Positions 32,557 through 45,600 of a stretch of 64,000 nt of DNA are shown piece by piece. The first letter of the stretch is position 1, and each line of letters begins with the position of its first letter. This DNA is from Flabesymbios commensalis (taxonomy: Eukaryota > Annelida > Polychaeta > Terebellida > Flabelligeridae). The stretch lies in the NCBI GenBank assembly GCA_964017125.1, contig OZ024908.1, forward strand, positions 87,133,664 to 87,197,663, in the 5' to 3' direction. The translations under genes and the position numbers were made by a program. The notes under the pieces are model-generated. The model was not told where the DNA came from. It searched no databases and worked only from the letters and a program-made list of their open reading frames with translations.

Positions 32557-32561
32557 ATTGG
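32557..32561 (-). promoter_or_regulatory. CCAAT box, possible GNB5 promoter
   Basis: GAGCCAATC on the minus strand, about 108 bp before the GNB5 ATG. No TATA box seen. Weak by itself. Confidence 0.35.
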
Positions 32562-32775
32562 CTCCTCAACAAGTTAATGTTATCAATCTGATCAGCAGCT
32601 GCTGTGTGCAAATAACATTGATATCAGATTAAATAGCTAATAATATCAATGCGTAAATTCTATGTTCAATTTTAAAACATCATCTGTTCTATTACATTTT
32701 AAATTTATTTACATTACAATTTATTTTTTAATTAGGGGGTAATGTGCAAATGCACATCTGAAATGACCACCAATA

Positions 32776-33290
32776 TTAGGCCATCCTAAAATGTTTGTGT
32801 CTGATTTCCGACCTCATGGGTGAAAATAGCGGTAAAAGATACCGCATAGCCTATTGTGTAGTAAAAGAAAACATTTCCGCCCTGATATGTCCAAATCAGC
32901 GCAAGAACAAAGTTTTTATTGCAGTCAAATACAACGTTTTTTGCGGTAAAATTTTCGACCACGCGTCTGTCTCTAGAATCCTAGACCTAGCTGGTTCATG
33001 TTGAGAAAATGGCCGCCCATGCCGGGGAAAAATGGTGCTCTCTGTTTCTCAATTTTTTGTCAAAAAAACATTGTGTCCTGTATGAAATAGAATAATTCTT
33101 GCAAAAATTATTTATAACATTTGGTACAAAAATAACTTTTGCCATAAGCCTGCATGGAATTTTTGGCAGTCTAAAATAAAACTTGCCTCATAGAGTTTTT
33201 GACAGGCTAAAAAGAAACTTTTTCCGACCTACCGCATGGAAATTTTCACACCGTGAAATCGAAAACAAGGATATTTTTGGGATGGCCTAA
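32776..33290. mobile_element. TA-3 element, TA-flanked MITE
   Basis: Ends TTAGGCCATCCTAAAATG and GGGATGGCCTAA, TA on both sides (32774-32775, 33291-33292). 515 bp, non-coding, about 330 bp upstream of the GNB5 start. Confidence 0.8.
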
Positions 33291-33372
33291 TACAAGAGGC
33301 TGACAAAATTTATGGCAGAAACAACACCGGGAACAATAAGTTGATGTTCAATTAGAAAAACAGTATTTCAGG

Positions 33373-33443
33373 TCAGGTCAAGAGCGCGCTCTCTCCGGTC
33401 AGGAGCGCGCTCACGCCGGTCAGAAGCGCGCTCACGCCGGTGC
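33373..33443. repeat. GC-rich tandem repeat, about 21 bp x 3
   Basis: GGTCAGRAGCGCGCTCACGCC, three units, in the divergent intergenic region. Confidence 0.8.
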
Positions 33444-33744
33444 TCCTCTCTTTTTTCTGGAGCACATAGGGCCTACTTCTTCTTATACCTTATTGAGAAC
33501 TGCAAATCTTACAAAATTATCAATATATTTACATATATTTACATATTTACAAACACTCTAGGAGATCAAAGATTGTGATATTTCATGCATAAATTAGCTA
33601 AAAATCCAATGGACCCCTCGTATTTCAAATAAAGGGCATGCATAGGGCTTACAAAAAACATGTGCTTGGCGTAAAAATATGTTAACACGAGGTGAAAGGG
33701 GACATTCAACTAAACAAGTTGTATGTAGACCACTTGGCCATTAA

Positions 33745-33991
33745 CTCTTACAGCGTAGGGATCCACTTTAGTCAGTCGTCGTCAGAATCTGACGTCTATA
33801 GACGTCAGATTCTGACGACTGAAGTCTGTCCCCTCGCTGTAAGAGTAAAACTATTTATAATGGTTGTAGACCCATAACATAGTTATTCAAATGAATCATA
33901 AAGAGCTGTCGAAGACATTTATGATGATTTCAAATTGAAAAAACCCTTTGGTCTCCATGGTTTACACAAAAATAATTCAGCGCTTGAAGGA
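33745..33991. mobile_element. TH1 element with perfect 42-bp palindrome
   Basis: Between TTAA 33741-33744 and 33992-33995; hairpin at left. The hairpin core is a 42-bp perfect palindrome centred on GACGTCTATAGACGTC. Confidence 0.92.
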
Positions 33992-34119
33992 TTAATGATT
34001 TTTATGTGTAGATATTTTCTTACACCACACGAGAGGCAACACTTATGTATCTATTGCGCCTCCCGGGGCTAGATCTAGATGATAGCCAACACAATTGCTT
34101 GTCTTTTGGGGGTAATTAA

Positions 34120-34362
34120 CTCTTTCGAGCCTGAATTTACCATTGTCATCTTCATCCACTACAAGCCACGAATTGCTGTCGCAATTCTCGACTTGTAGTG
34201 GATGAAGATGATTTGATGTGGTTTAAAAATTAAAGAAAATTGCATGTATTGGTAAACCAGTTTCATGGAAATTTTCGTTCTAAAACCCCTAGTTGTAAGA
34301 AAATTAAGTCTGTTTTCAGGAATGTAAAATGATGCTTCAATGCATCGTGAGGGCTTAAAGAG
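34120..34362. mobile_element. TH4 element
   Basis: TTAA 34116-34119 and 34363-34366; hairpin at left with tip GAATTGCTGTCGCAATTC; right end GAGGGCTTAAAGAG. 243 bp. Confidence 0.9.
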
Positions 34363-34756
34363 TTAAAAAGGAAATGAATAACAATAAACATGCATAGGCC
34401 TATTGTACATAATTGTATCAATTATGTATGTGACCTTCACATAGAATACTAGGCCTACTTCAGGCGTGCTGTAATATAGGACCGTGCAGTTATAACCACT
34501 CGCTCCTTGACAAAACCAACCAGTTATAGCTGCCCGCATAGTAATACCTGCCCGGAATGGTATACAATGCTGGGCTGTTACCTGGTAAAGACTATAGACA
34601 GCCTTGCTTACAGGATGACTTTCTCAGATTGACAGCCATGGCCTAGGCTATAGGCCTAGGAGGGTGCACATGGGACCCAGAAATTATGGATTCTTCCCAG
34701 TTCACTTTTTTTGGCCTCACTATTCACTTTTTATAAAGGAAAAATTATATAAATAT

Positions 34757-34977
34757 CAGGGATCGACACTAACACTGGCCCGTTGGCCCGAGGCCAGTAA
34801 AAATCACTCAGGGCCAGTAAATCACCCGAGATACTGGCCCTGGGGGCCAATAAAAAAATCACACCCCTGTGATACAGTGTTCACTAAGGACTAGAAAGAC
34901 GAGGCTAAGGGCCAGTAATTATCCGAACTTACTGGCCCTTTGGGCTAGTACCTGCAATCAGTTAGTGTCGATCCCTG
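34757..34977. mobile_element. hAT-like foldback MITE
   Basis: Ends CAGGGATCGACACTAAC and GTTAGTGTCGATCCCTG pair exactly; inside, ACTGGCCC/GGGCCAGT words recur. 221 bp. No clear target duplication. Confidence 0.75.
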
Positions 34978-34979
34978 AA

Positions 34980-36360
34980 ATATAAATGAAAATAGATATA
35001 ATTTTTTAGGTTCGTTTTATTTATAAAATGAAGTCCTCGCCGTTCGTTTTTTAACCCATTCGACCCTCCTATAGATAAGCACAAATGGAGAAAAGACAAT
35101 GTAAACCATATATTGTCACCTATGTATTTATAGGGACTATGACTAAGTTATAACGCTGTCATGTGAATAGCCACTCCATTGTTTTATTTGATAGACTGAT
35201 TGATTATTAAACTTTCAAGAAGAAGATATCTTATTAAACAATGGTGAATCCTGAATATGAAGGAAGGAGGGGCGCCCGGAGTTTTGGGGGCTTGCCCCCA
35301 AAATTTTTTTGGTAAATTTTATTGAATGTTACATATGTTGCAATGGCAGTCGACTAGGCCTATTGCCATTGGCAATGTTCTGTATTCAGTGGTGGATCCA
35401 AGGGGGGGTGGGGGGTTTGAACCCCCCCTCAGAAAAAAATCATCACCTTATTTAGGGGTTTCCTTATGATTTGGAGATATACTGAGTGAGAAACAGTGCC
35501 CAATACTCCTTAGATTGCATGAGAAAACCTTAGGAAATCAAAAATTTCCCCGGGGGCAGGCCCTTCGATCCCTTTACACTAAAATAATTTTTTGTCAATT
35601 TTTAACCTACGCACGATATTGGGCTTATGACCTATACTGTAGACCTAGTATACGATGGTATAGGGCTACCGAATGGCCAGCTGATGAATGCCTGAGGCTT
35701 GGCTGCCCAGAATGAAGTGGTGAGCCTACAGAATCTGAGACAATTAAGAATACACAGACATATAGGCCTAACGTTACAGATCTGAGACAATTAAGAATAC
35801 ACAGAATTAGATATAGCCTAGGGCCTAACCAGCTTAACGTTACAGATACACTCAGTCAGTGAGTGAATCACTGAATGGTACAAATTGCACATCTTCAGTT
35901 AATTGCTACTAGGCCTAATCGAGGCCAATTGTTTTACAAAGAGTACATGTAGACCTCTAACACAAAGGTTAATTACAATGCAATTTTACACACTCAAATT
36001 GCAATATATGGCTATGTCGTCAATTGTTCCATGATGATATATTTATCAGTTATGGAGTGTAAACATCAAATGTTGATCATATCTGGCTGGCAGCCATACT
36101 GTCATCAGCACTGCATACAGCTTGTGACGTCACGCATATCTGCGCTCTTCCTCATGAACATAAACATTGCTGTATTTTATTTTAGAACTCTTGAATATAG
36201 CTGATAATATTGACAGATAATATTCTAAAATTACAAACCAAAAAATGAATCGTATTGAACATTTATTTACCCTATGTAAATCAATATGAGGCAAGATAAA
36301 TATTATGCAAATTATTCAGCCTGTATAATGTCAAAGAAGCCACCTAGCTTACACGGAAAT
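34980..36360. other. intergenic, low-copy remnants
   Basis: 35270-35430 carries GGGGGCTTGCCCCCAAAA and a G/C homopolymer block after GTGGTGGATCCAAGG, a repeat start also seen near 63520. 35710-35835 has a repeated GATCTGAGACAATTAAGAAT / TACACAGA segment. No gene. Confidence 0.45.
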
Positions 36361-36450
36361 TGACCCAATTATGGGATAAGGCTGGCCCATTGTCTGCAAC
36401 GTTGGGACAATCTTATGCCATTATTGTTTCAGCGTCCCGTATTTGCTGGC
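36361..36450. repeat. PAL1 palindrome
   Basis: CCCAATTATGGGATAAGGCT and ATGCCATTATTGTTTCAGC arms; ends GTATTTGCTGGC. Confidence 0.7.
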
Positions 36451-36487
36451 GACCTTTGACCCTGCTTAGCTATCGGTCATGTGACAG

Positions 36488-36499
36488 GATCACGTGATC
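36488..36499. promoter_or_regulatory. palindromic E-box upstream of the basigin gene
   Basis: GATCACGTGATC, a full palindrome with core CACGTG, 112 bp before the ATG, with TCATGTGA 10 bp to the left. CACGTG is bound by USF, TFE and Myc-type bHLH proteins. Position in the likely promoter is inferred. Confidence 0.5.
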
Positions 36500-36610
36500 A
36501 CCAGCAGCACTTGGACAGGGAGAGCTGAGAAGAAGGTTGTTGTGAGAAGGAGCCGACAAGTCTAAATTATCTGGACATTCTGCGTAGTTAGCAGCCTGAA
36601 AAAATTCAAA

Positions 36611-36674
36611 ATGCATTTCAGGATATCAATTAGTATATGTTTGGTTGCTTTAGCATTGCAATCGTATGCTGAAG
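36611..36674 (+). CDS. BSG: basigin-like exon 1, signal peptide
   Basis: MHFRISISICLVALALQSYAE: short basic start, hydrophobic core, small residues at the cut site. Donor GTGAGA, phase 1. Confidence 0.9.
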
Positions 36675-39600
36675 GTGAGAAATGTACCATTATTTCGGTC
36701 TTATTTGTTCCATAATTTTTCATCGATCTGTTTCCGCAGAGACGGAGAGAGGGTTGGCTGGACTCGTACATACTGACGTATTGTATTATGGATCAGATAA
36801 TGAGTGCTGCGGGCAATGTACATAGTGCGCCGTATAGGCCTTAAGTCCAACTACATGAACTAGAGTGTGGTGACATATGAGTGATATGACGCGAAAGTAA
36901 AATGGCCACGATACGGGTTTGACAGATAATTTGCTGAGCCGAATTTGACATGATTTTGTGACTCCATCATCTGATCATCATCATGTATGACTCGTCATGA
37001 GACATTTTATTCAATTGTCACATAATCCTGACTGACTGATCAATGACTGTCACTATTGACTAGCAGGCCTACCCCATTCCCAAAGTCACATATAAACTGA
37101 TCAACCAAGATCGCGTGATTTTCGGTGATAACTCAATCAATTCTCAACAAATTTTCTTGAAATTATGCAAACACTATTTTTCAAGAATCCCACATGTATG
37201 CAATTAATAAATTGGGAAAAAGTCTTTTTTCTTAGACCGGAATAAAAGTTTGATAATTCAGAAAAAGAGGCTCTCAAATGTTTTTTTCATAACTTAAGAA
37301 GGAACGAGTGAATATTGATAGATTATTAAATGTGCAGATTCAATGATTCATAAATAGTCTAGATCTATAATATCAAATAAACTAACAAATTATGTAAATT
37401 AAAACAGGTCTAGTTTCCTCACATTTGAAGACCGATTATTGAATTAGGACTAACAAATTATTGAGATAATGAAGAACCTGAAGGTGTAGTACATCACTGA
37501 AAAGGAAGTAAATCATTTTGAGCGAAGCAATACAGTCCTAGATCTAGGTGGATCCAGAATTTTGGAAAAAATAAAATGTATCTGTCAATTAATCATTTTT
37601 AGTCTCGCAGCTAATGGGGGGGGTAGTGTCACAAGGTGAGGCACTACCCTCAAATATAGCGGCACTGTCAAATATATTTTGATCGATGTTGTTAATGATG
37701 CCATTATATTCGAAATGGGGGGTCCACCTATAGATTTCCCACTGCAATATTTGCCAGTGGGGGATAGTTTACTGCACACCCAAACTTATTACCTGATCAT
37801 GAATCAATTTATTTTACATAAACTCTCTTTTAGATTTTATTTCACAATTTTTTGTCCCATTATTTTGTGATGATGCATGTAAAATGTATTTTTTGTATTT
37901 AATAAATTTATTTTTTCAGATTATCCGGAGACTAGATTTATTATGTGTTCATAATAGCTGAGAAATAATATATCCTTCGACCATTACCATTTCATAGTTA
38001 AGAAATAAATTTTAAAAATTCAATCCAAACACCCTGAAAGAATTACCTATAATGCGTTGCTCTTACATTTAAAAATATATCGAATCTGTTTCTAATGCAA
38101 TCAACAACCAGCCTCAAATGAGTGAAAAATAAATAACCACATTTAAAAACTAAACCTATTATTATGCACCTGCATCTTTCATTAATTACGTTTATTTTTT
38201 GTGTGAAAAAATTGTCAATGAAAACTCTTGTGCCAGGCTTCGCTGTAACAGATTGAACTGAGCCCCCTGTATGACCAAACAAATCTGATAAACCAATGTA
38301 AACAGCTTCTACAATTAAGTGTTTTTTCTTTCATTTATGTACGTTCCTACAAATTTGTTTTTTGGGTTTCACCACTCCACTTTACTTTATCTCAAGTCCT
38401 TTTTTAGGCATGTGTGTTTCACATTGTAGTTTTGTTGTTTGTTTCCTAAATGTTTATCGGTTAACATTAAAATTTTATCCAAATATTCATAAATTAGAAG
38501 GATTAACCCATTTTATGCATGTCCAAAATATTTCCTGAAATTGATCCAAGGCGATTTTAGTGTCCCGAAAATTTAGCGAACTCAGGTACCTTACAGTAGG
38601 TCATTTCATAGCAGGAGTATCATTGGTAAGTAATTACCAGTAGAGACATAAATGTTAGCGATTAATTACCTAATCCTGAAAATAAACGAATATAATGGGG
38701 TACCGAACTGTATAATTTTGTTATTATATTGGCATCCATTATAAAAGTACAAGAACGATTCCCCATCTTTTCACATATATAGTGATCTAAATGATTATTT
38801 TATGACCAGATTCTGCATTGACATATACCTGATGTAGCCCCCATCTTGATTGATTAGAATATCCACAGTTAATAGGGCTCATAACTGTACATGATGTAGG
38901 AACATTCAACCCTTACAAGGTGGTGATCAACTTTAGACGCAGACGTCTGTTGATGCAGATTCTGACTTCGAAAGTTTATCACCGACTGTAAGAATTAAAA
39001 TGTTTGTAATGGCCGTAGACCCATAACCAGCTGCCATAACATAGGTATATCGGGAACAGCTAAATCAAGCTAAGACATCTATAATGATTTCAAGTTGAAA
39101 AAAACCTCTAGTCTCCATGGCAGTGGTCTGTATAAATATATTTTAGCACTTTAAGCCTTACAGCGCAGGGATCGACTTTAGTCGTCAGAATTTGACGTCT
39201 GAAGACGTCAGATTCAGCACTGTAAGATCTAAAATCTTTCTAATGGCTGTAACATAAGTATTCAAATGAATCGGGAAACACTAACTAAGACATTTAGGAT
39301 GATTTTAAATTAAAAAAACCCTTTGGTTTCAAGGTTTTCATAAAAAATTCAGTGCTTTAACTCTTACACTGGTATGAGTGACTATACCAAGCGCAGCCTG
39401 CTGTGTCGCCGAGTGAATTAAAAAAAAAAATAATAATAATTTTTTTTTGTATTTTTTATTTTGACTTTCGTTTTGTGGTCTTTCTATTTGCGCTTTAAAA
39501 ATAGCTAACTGACTGATTTTGTAACCTAATGGCTTATAATATCAGATGGGGTTTTTTTTAAGAAAAAACGTGCCAGATATTACTTAGTGGGAAACCACAC

Positions 39601-42600
39601 ATGCTGCAAATTTTACAGTGTAAGGGTTGAGGGTTGATGTAGCCGGTGTTTGTTTACTGCCAGTACACACTGAAACCCTTGTGCTGCTGAAATAGATTAG
39701 CAAAATATTTATACATGAATGATAAGGGGAGTGAGAGTCGGACATTGAATAGGAAAATCGCTAATCAATAATTTTCAAATATAAGTTTCCCTGCAAAGCA
39801 AGCATTGATTTTTGTCATATGCACGCTGCATTGTTGTCTCCTATCGGTTGAAGGAACAGCCAGCACGTAGCATGACATTAACAACTCCCCTGATGTAGAA
39901 TGCTACTGTAACTCATACGCATCATCAAGATTACAGTAGAATATTAATTATCCTTAATTACTTTTATTAATACTAAATGTTCCCCCTCGATGACCATGAT
40001 GACCAGATTTAATTATTAAAATGGTTCCAAAATCAATCATTACTCTCATAGTTGCCTCTGGCCAAATTTCCACTGTGTGTGTTTTAAAGTTTGCACCTTT
40101 GGTATATTTTCTAATTTATAATGGACACTATATATATGTGTTCTTCAGTTGAATGATTAGTGTAATGGTTTTGATCAATCTCTAATCAAAGCCACCAAGG
40201 TAGTGATTGAAATGTGATCTTGTGACTGTAAGTATAATCATCTCACACTTGAATGTTTTCAAGGCAGCATTTTCCTTTATTATTTATTGTGTATGTGCAA
40301 TGAATGTATCCTGGCACAAAGCCACATGGCTTCACTTACATCAAGACAAAGCCCTGCGCTGGTGTCTAAAGTCAGTCTGCACACTAAAAGGTTAAAATAT
40401 TTATAATGGCCGTAGACCCATAACATAGGTATTAAAATGTAGCGGAATGAGCTAACGAAGATGTTTATGAAACAAGCTATTGATAAAACCCTTTGATCTC
40501 TTGGTTTATATCCAAATATTTTAACACATTCAGGGTTAAGTCACAGTGATTGATGTAAATGATTTAGGGCTTATTTTGAAATAGATTTAAATCGCAGAAA
40601 AGGTAATGCGACGACATCAGTGTTGGTTATGAAAAAGTAGAATAAGTATGACGTCGACATTAGTGTTGGTTGATGCTTTGTTTTTCTGTAGGGTAGACAT
40701 TCATGATAATATTTTTCTGTGTTTTATCTTATCAATGTGATACATATATTTGCTGTTCTTTTCCATCGTTTCTGCACCTCTGATAGTGTGTTCATTTCAC
40801 TATTTTTACTCATTTTGCAGAGCTTAGTTCTGGTCCAAATAGTGATGACAGTAAGTACTTAGCCTGTCACACCCCTCACTCGTCACCTTACTAACCCCTC
40901 CCAGCCTAACAACCCGCACAACCACCCAGCGACATGCAGATGATTGTAAGTAAAATTTAACCCTTGTGCTGCTGGTTCGTATCGATACGGCTCAAGCAGG
41001 TTTCAAACCACATGAAATGCCAACTGAAATCAATAATTGATGCATAATTAATCAAATCATTCAATTTGACTTTCGTCATTCGAAGCTGATAATTGTTTTA
41101 TTTCCAATTCCAGCTTGAAATGAATGAAAATGAGAAAAAAACTATTCAGCAGGGCAAGAGTTAAAATTTGTAATTAGTTCTTTTCATTTACCTTGACAAG
41201 AAAATTGTGTTGACAATTTACAACATCAACGTGAATGATAATTATACTAAAGATAAATAGCTGGGTGCTTGTGGGGCTAGCAATCACGTAAGTTGAATAG
41301 TTGCTTTTTCTTTTTTCTCTGGTTTGCTTTGAGTTGCCCCTAGCATGTTCTATTTTTTGCAATTTGTTGCTTCTAGTACTTTATGCACATTATTTTTATT
41401 TTCAGATCCTACTTTGTGTTCGTTCTAATCAACTTTTTATTTTATTTACAATAAGCAGCTGTGAATCAATTGTGTGTAAAATCAACGGACAAATAATGAC
41501 TTCATTGTTAAATAATCTACATGTATTTAGATCTCACCACAATAGGATGAGTTTTTAAATCAATTACTGATGCAAATAAATCTGTGTTTTATGTGTAGAT
41601 GATGTTTGGAAATATTATAATATGTTCTCCTAGCATTTTCTGCACTCAATACAATATGTACATATTAATTTATTTCGATTTTTATATGCATTTAATGTTT
41701 ACGCCTTGCCTCATTTGTACATTGTTCCATATTGATAATTATCAAGGCAGATGTTGGTAACAATTCACCTTATTTTTTGCTTCCACCTCGTATAGTTTCA
41801 GACAGAGCTGTGAATGCACTTGGCTTCCCGTTATGTCGTCACAGCTCTGACCTGTCCGTTGGAATAATGAAATGCTACATTGCTTTTCCCACTTGGTGTG
41901 AACTCAGAAATCTGTCTCCACACTAAAATAGCTGATGGAAATGTGATTTAAGAGCCTTTATAATCGCTAAGCACAAACGTATTCACTTTCAATTTGTCAA
42001 TTTCTGTTATTGGGAATGAAATGCGTGTAATGTTTAAACATCACAATATCCAAATTTTTGGTCTCAAATTAAACAAATCTTGGTACTTTTTACTCACTTG
42101 AAGTTGTGGTTCACGGTATAGAGGCACAACTTCAAGTGGGTGGACTTTTAAATAAGATAACTTCAAAACAGTCGGTAAATAAGCGTGAAAAAGGTTCAGA
42201 TTAAATTCTTAGAATCATTCAATAGCGCTTATGCCAATAGCGCAAATAGTTGTCAACCAATGTATATTTAAAAAAAAAATTATCTAACAAGGTTATGAAT
42301 CGAAATTTCAAAGAAAAAATATAAAAACATGTCAAATTGAATATATTTTGCCAAAAATCGTAAACTTTGTTCTCATGGGTCTTATAAAATTTATTGATGA
42401 AAATAATCAATCCTTTTTCAATTTTTTTTTCGCTGACAAACCCACCTACCCGAATTTTATAATAAATATTGCAATGTTTAACATTTGTAGTTCTAAATGG
42501 CCCTGAGATTAAATAAGTCTCATATAAGATGATATTCTTCTAAGTACAATTATTGTGGAAAAATTGTGCACATTTTAAAAGTTTTTTTGCCCAAAATCTC

Positions 42601-45600
42601 CACTGTGATTTCACACTTTGTAACTGTGAACAAAAGTCACGTTTTTGTGGAAAAATTGAATTTGCTCCACATTTTCAACTGCTATCCATTACACCATTTT
42701 GCCTGCGCTTGTAGCTAAAGCACACCACAAGTATCTAGCTATATTGTATCTATAAGAATTTTCCACTTGTATAAAGATATATCGACAATTACCTGAAATG
42801 TACCAAATATTCCTTACCTTGTAGTATTAATCTGTTGATTATTTATTATTATGTAACATGACATTATATGAAGCTAGTTACTTGTACATTATCATTATGA
42901 CAGCAACCTATAGTTCTATAGTTCTAGGATAGAACAGCTTTCATTGTAATTGGATTATTGTCATTTTATTGTTTTATATATTGCATTCATATAAGATTTT
43001 TTGCACAATGTACTGTAGTTAGGGTTTGTACTTTATTTTAATAGTATCACAAGAAAACTAGATCTATAGCTCTAAAGTTAACTGTTTAACTGTCTGCTTT
43101 ATTTTTTATTTTAAATATTTATTTCAAATTACTTTTGTTTCATGCCATGCTGACAATTAGCTATCTTTGATTTGAAAAGTTGATATTTGCTACACAATTT
43201 CTGAAAAGAATTTCAATTGGCTAAATATTGTCTGATCATTATGTACTTAATTTTCTGTATATAATGTAAAGCATATGAAAGTAATGTAAAGTTAAGATCA
43301 AACATCTACTGAAATCACTATATACATCAACCCATGGTGGTATCACCAGCAAACACAAAACATTTGTACAATGTTGGTCCAAGGTCGAAGACCTTGGGCA
43401 GACATTGTACAAATGGTATACAAATGTGTTCTGTTTGCTGGACACTTCTGGATTTAAAAATACTTTTTGAAAGTTACTATGAAAATGTTGAATATTTAGA
43501 TATTTTTTATATAATTCAATGATCTGTTCTATTAAAATTTATGTACGAGCATTACACAATGATATTCGACAAGTCTTTGCATTCAGTGTTCACTACTAAC
43601 AGAAATTGTGCGGAGATTGATATCCCCAATTAGTTTAAAATAAATTTGATATTTTGGGGTATTCTTGCTGTCTGCTTATTAAATGTACAGTGAGAGCACG
43701 TTGCTATTTGACTTTCAGATTGAGATTTTGAGTAACTGGAGGAATTATTTCGCAGTTATGAACACTATGTAGTAGAACTGTTATATAGTAGCATGAGTTC
43801 ATTTAGAATAAGTAGCAATATTGATAAGTTGACACATTATATACTGGTAGTGTGAGATATATAAGATATATAGTATGAAATAACATTTCAACCCTTGTCC
43901 TGTTGAATTGTTGGCTTCTATTTTTCATTCACTCAACGCTGGAATTGCAGACGCAATTTCGAGCTTCAAATGGCAAAAAATGAATAATAAATATCTCCAA
44001 TATTTACCCAAAAACTATTTCATCGAATTTGGTTATTGATTGATCTAAAAATACTTGTAACAGATATGTTTCCCGCAACACAAGGGTCACCCCTGTGCTT
44101 CCCTCGGTTAACATTTTTCAGCCATTTTAGGCAGCGACTCAATGTTGTACCAATGTCGGTCCAGCGTCGTAGACAGTGAACCAACATTGGTACAACATTG
44201 GATTAAATTGATATGCTAACGCAGTTCCAGCTTGAAATGACAAAAAAAAAATTTTACATGAAAAATAAGCATCAAAATTTAATTATTTCATCATCTTTTA
44301 GAAAATATCTCGCTGATTGCATTCAGTTTGAAACTTATTGAAACCGGATAGATATATATGTATATATATATATTATGTGTGGGTGCAGCAGGACAAGGGT
44401 TATAGTAATGGCTCAGCACCAAGTTTTTTGTAAACCCTTTGATATCGAAGTCACTTGATGTATGGAGCAGAGAATTCTCTCAGTTTTACACACATGAAGT
44501 TGTGGTGCCGTCTCTAGTGGCACACAGCTTATAAGTGGATGAAAAAAAGAAGATATTTTCAAATTGTCCTCCAGAATGCAAATGTTGCATAATTGTATTA
44601 CTGGTCATAATGTGCATTTTGGTTTTATCTGTTTTTCATACTATGTTGTTTATGTTGCCTCTTTGACAATCCTGGAAAAAACACCCACACAACTATATTA
44701 TCACTTTTTTTCTTATTTCATCAAGATCAGATTAATAGCCCAATAATTTGCCCATCTGAGCTATGGTGCAAGATCTTGTTCTTTAAACACAAGGCCTTTG
44801 CGATGGACCTATTTTTTCAAAGCTCTCAAATTTTTTTTGTTCCATTGTTCCAAATTTGAAGATTAAATCCGATGCCAATAAATATAATGAGCCTTTAAAA
44901 GTTGGATTTTGAACCACCTCATTGAGTATATAGCACTCTTTTGGGAACAACTGTTTGTGGACATAATTATAAGTAAAAAAAAAATGTCAATGACCCAAAT
45001 CAAAGTGATAATTAGTGGGAATGCAAAACCAGAGACTATTAAAAAGAAATTTTCAATTAACACTGCATATGCCCTACATTTTGTTGTTTATTGTAAATTT
45101 TCAGAAACTTCAAAACAATTGATGATAACTGAGAAAATCACTTGTGTGATACATTAACTTTTTACCAATTTAACAGCGAAATTTATTATCTGAAACTTTC
45201 TCCACTTCCACTCGGTTTTCTACTGCTACATACATGTACGACTGAAAACTACTATTTGTTAAGTTTGAGACTATTGATCACTTAACAAAATAGCTGAACT
45301 TAGAAGGCGTTGATTCAGTACAGTTATTAAATCTCCGATTTTAATTTAATGGTGTTACCATTTTTGCTTGAATTCCAATTGCTCAGAACATTTATAGAAC
45401 AATTCTAACCTAAGTCCTGGAAGTTATCCCTTTCAACATGGGGACCGTCTTTGGCCGATTCTGGCATCTTAAGACGTTCCCCGTACTGAAAGAATTGAAA
45501 GTTTATATGGGACGTAGACCCATAACATAGATACCGGGTATTGAAATGAAGCGGAAAGACTAGCTAAGACATTTATTATTATTTCAAATTGAAAAAAAAA

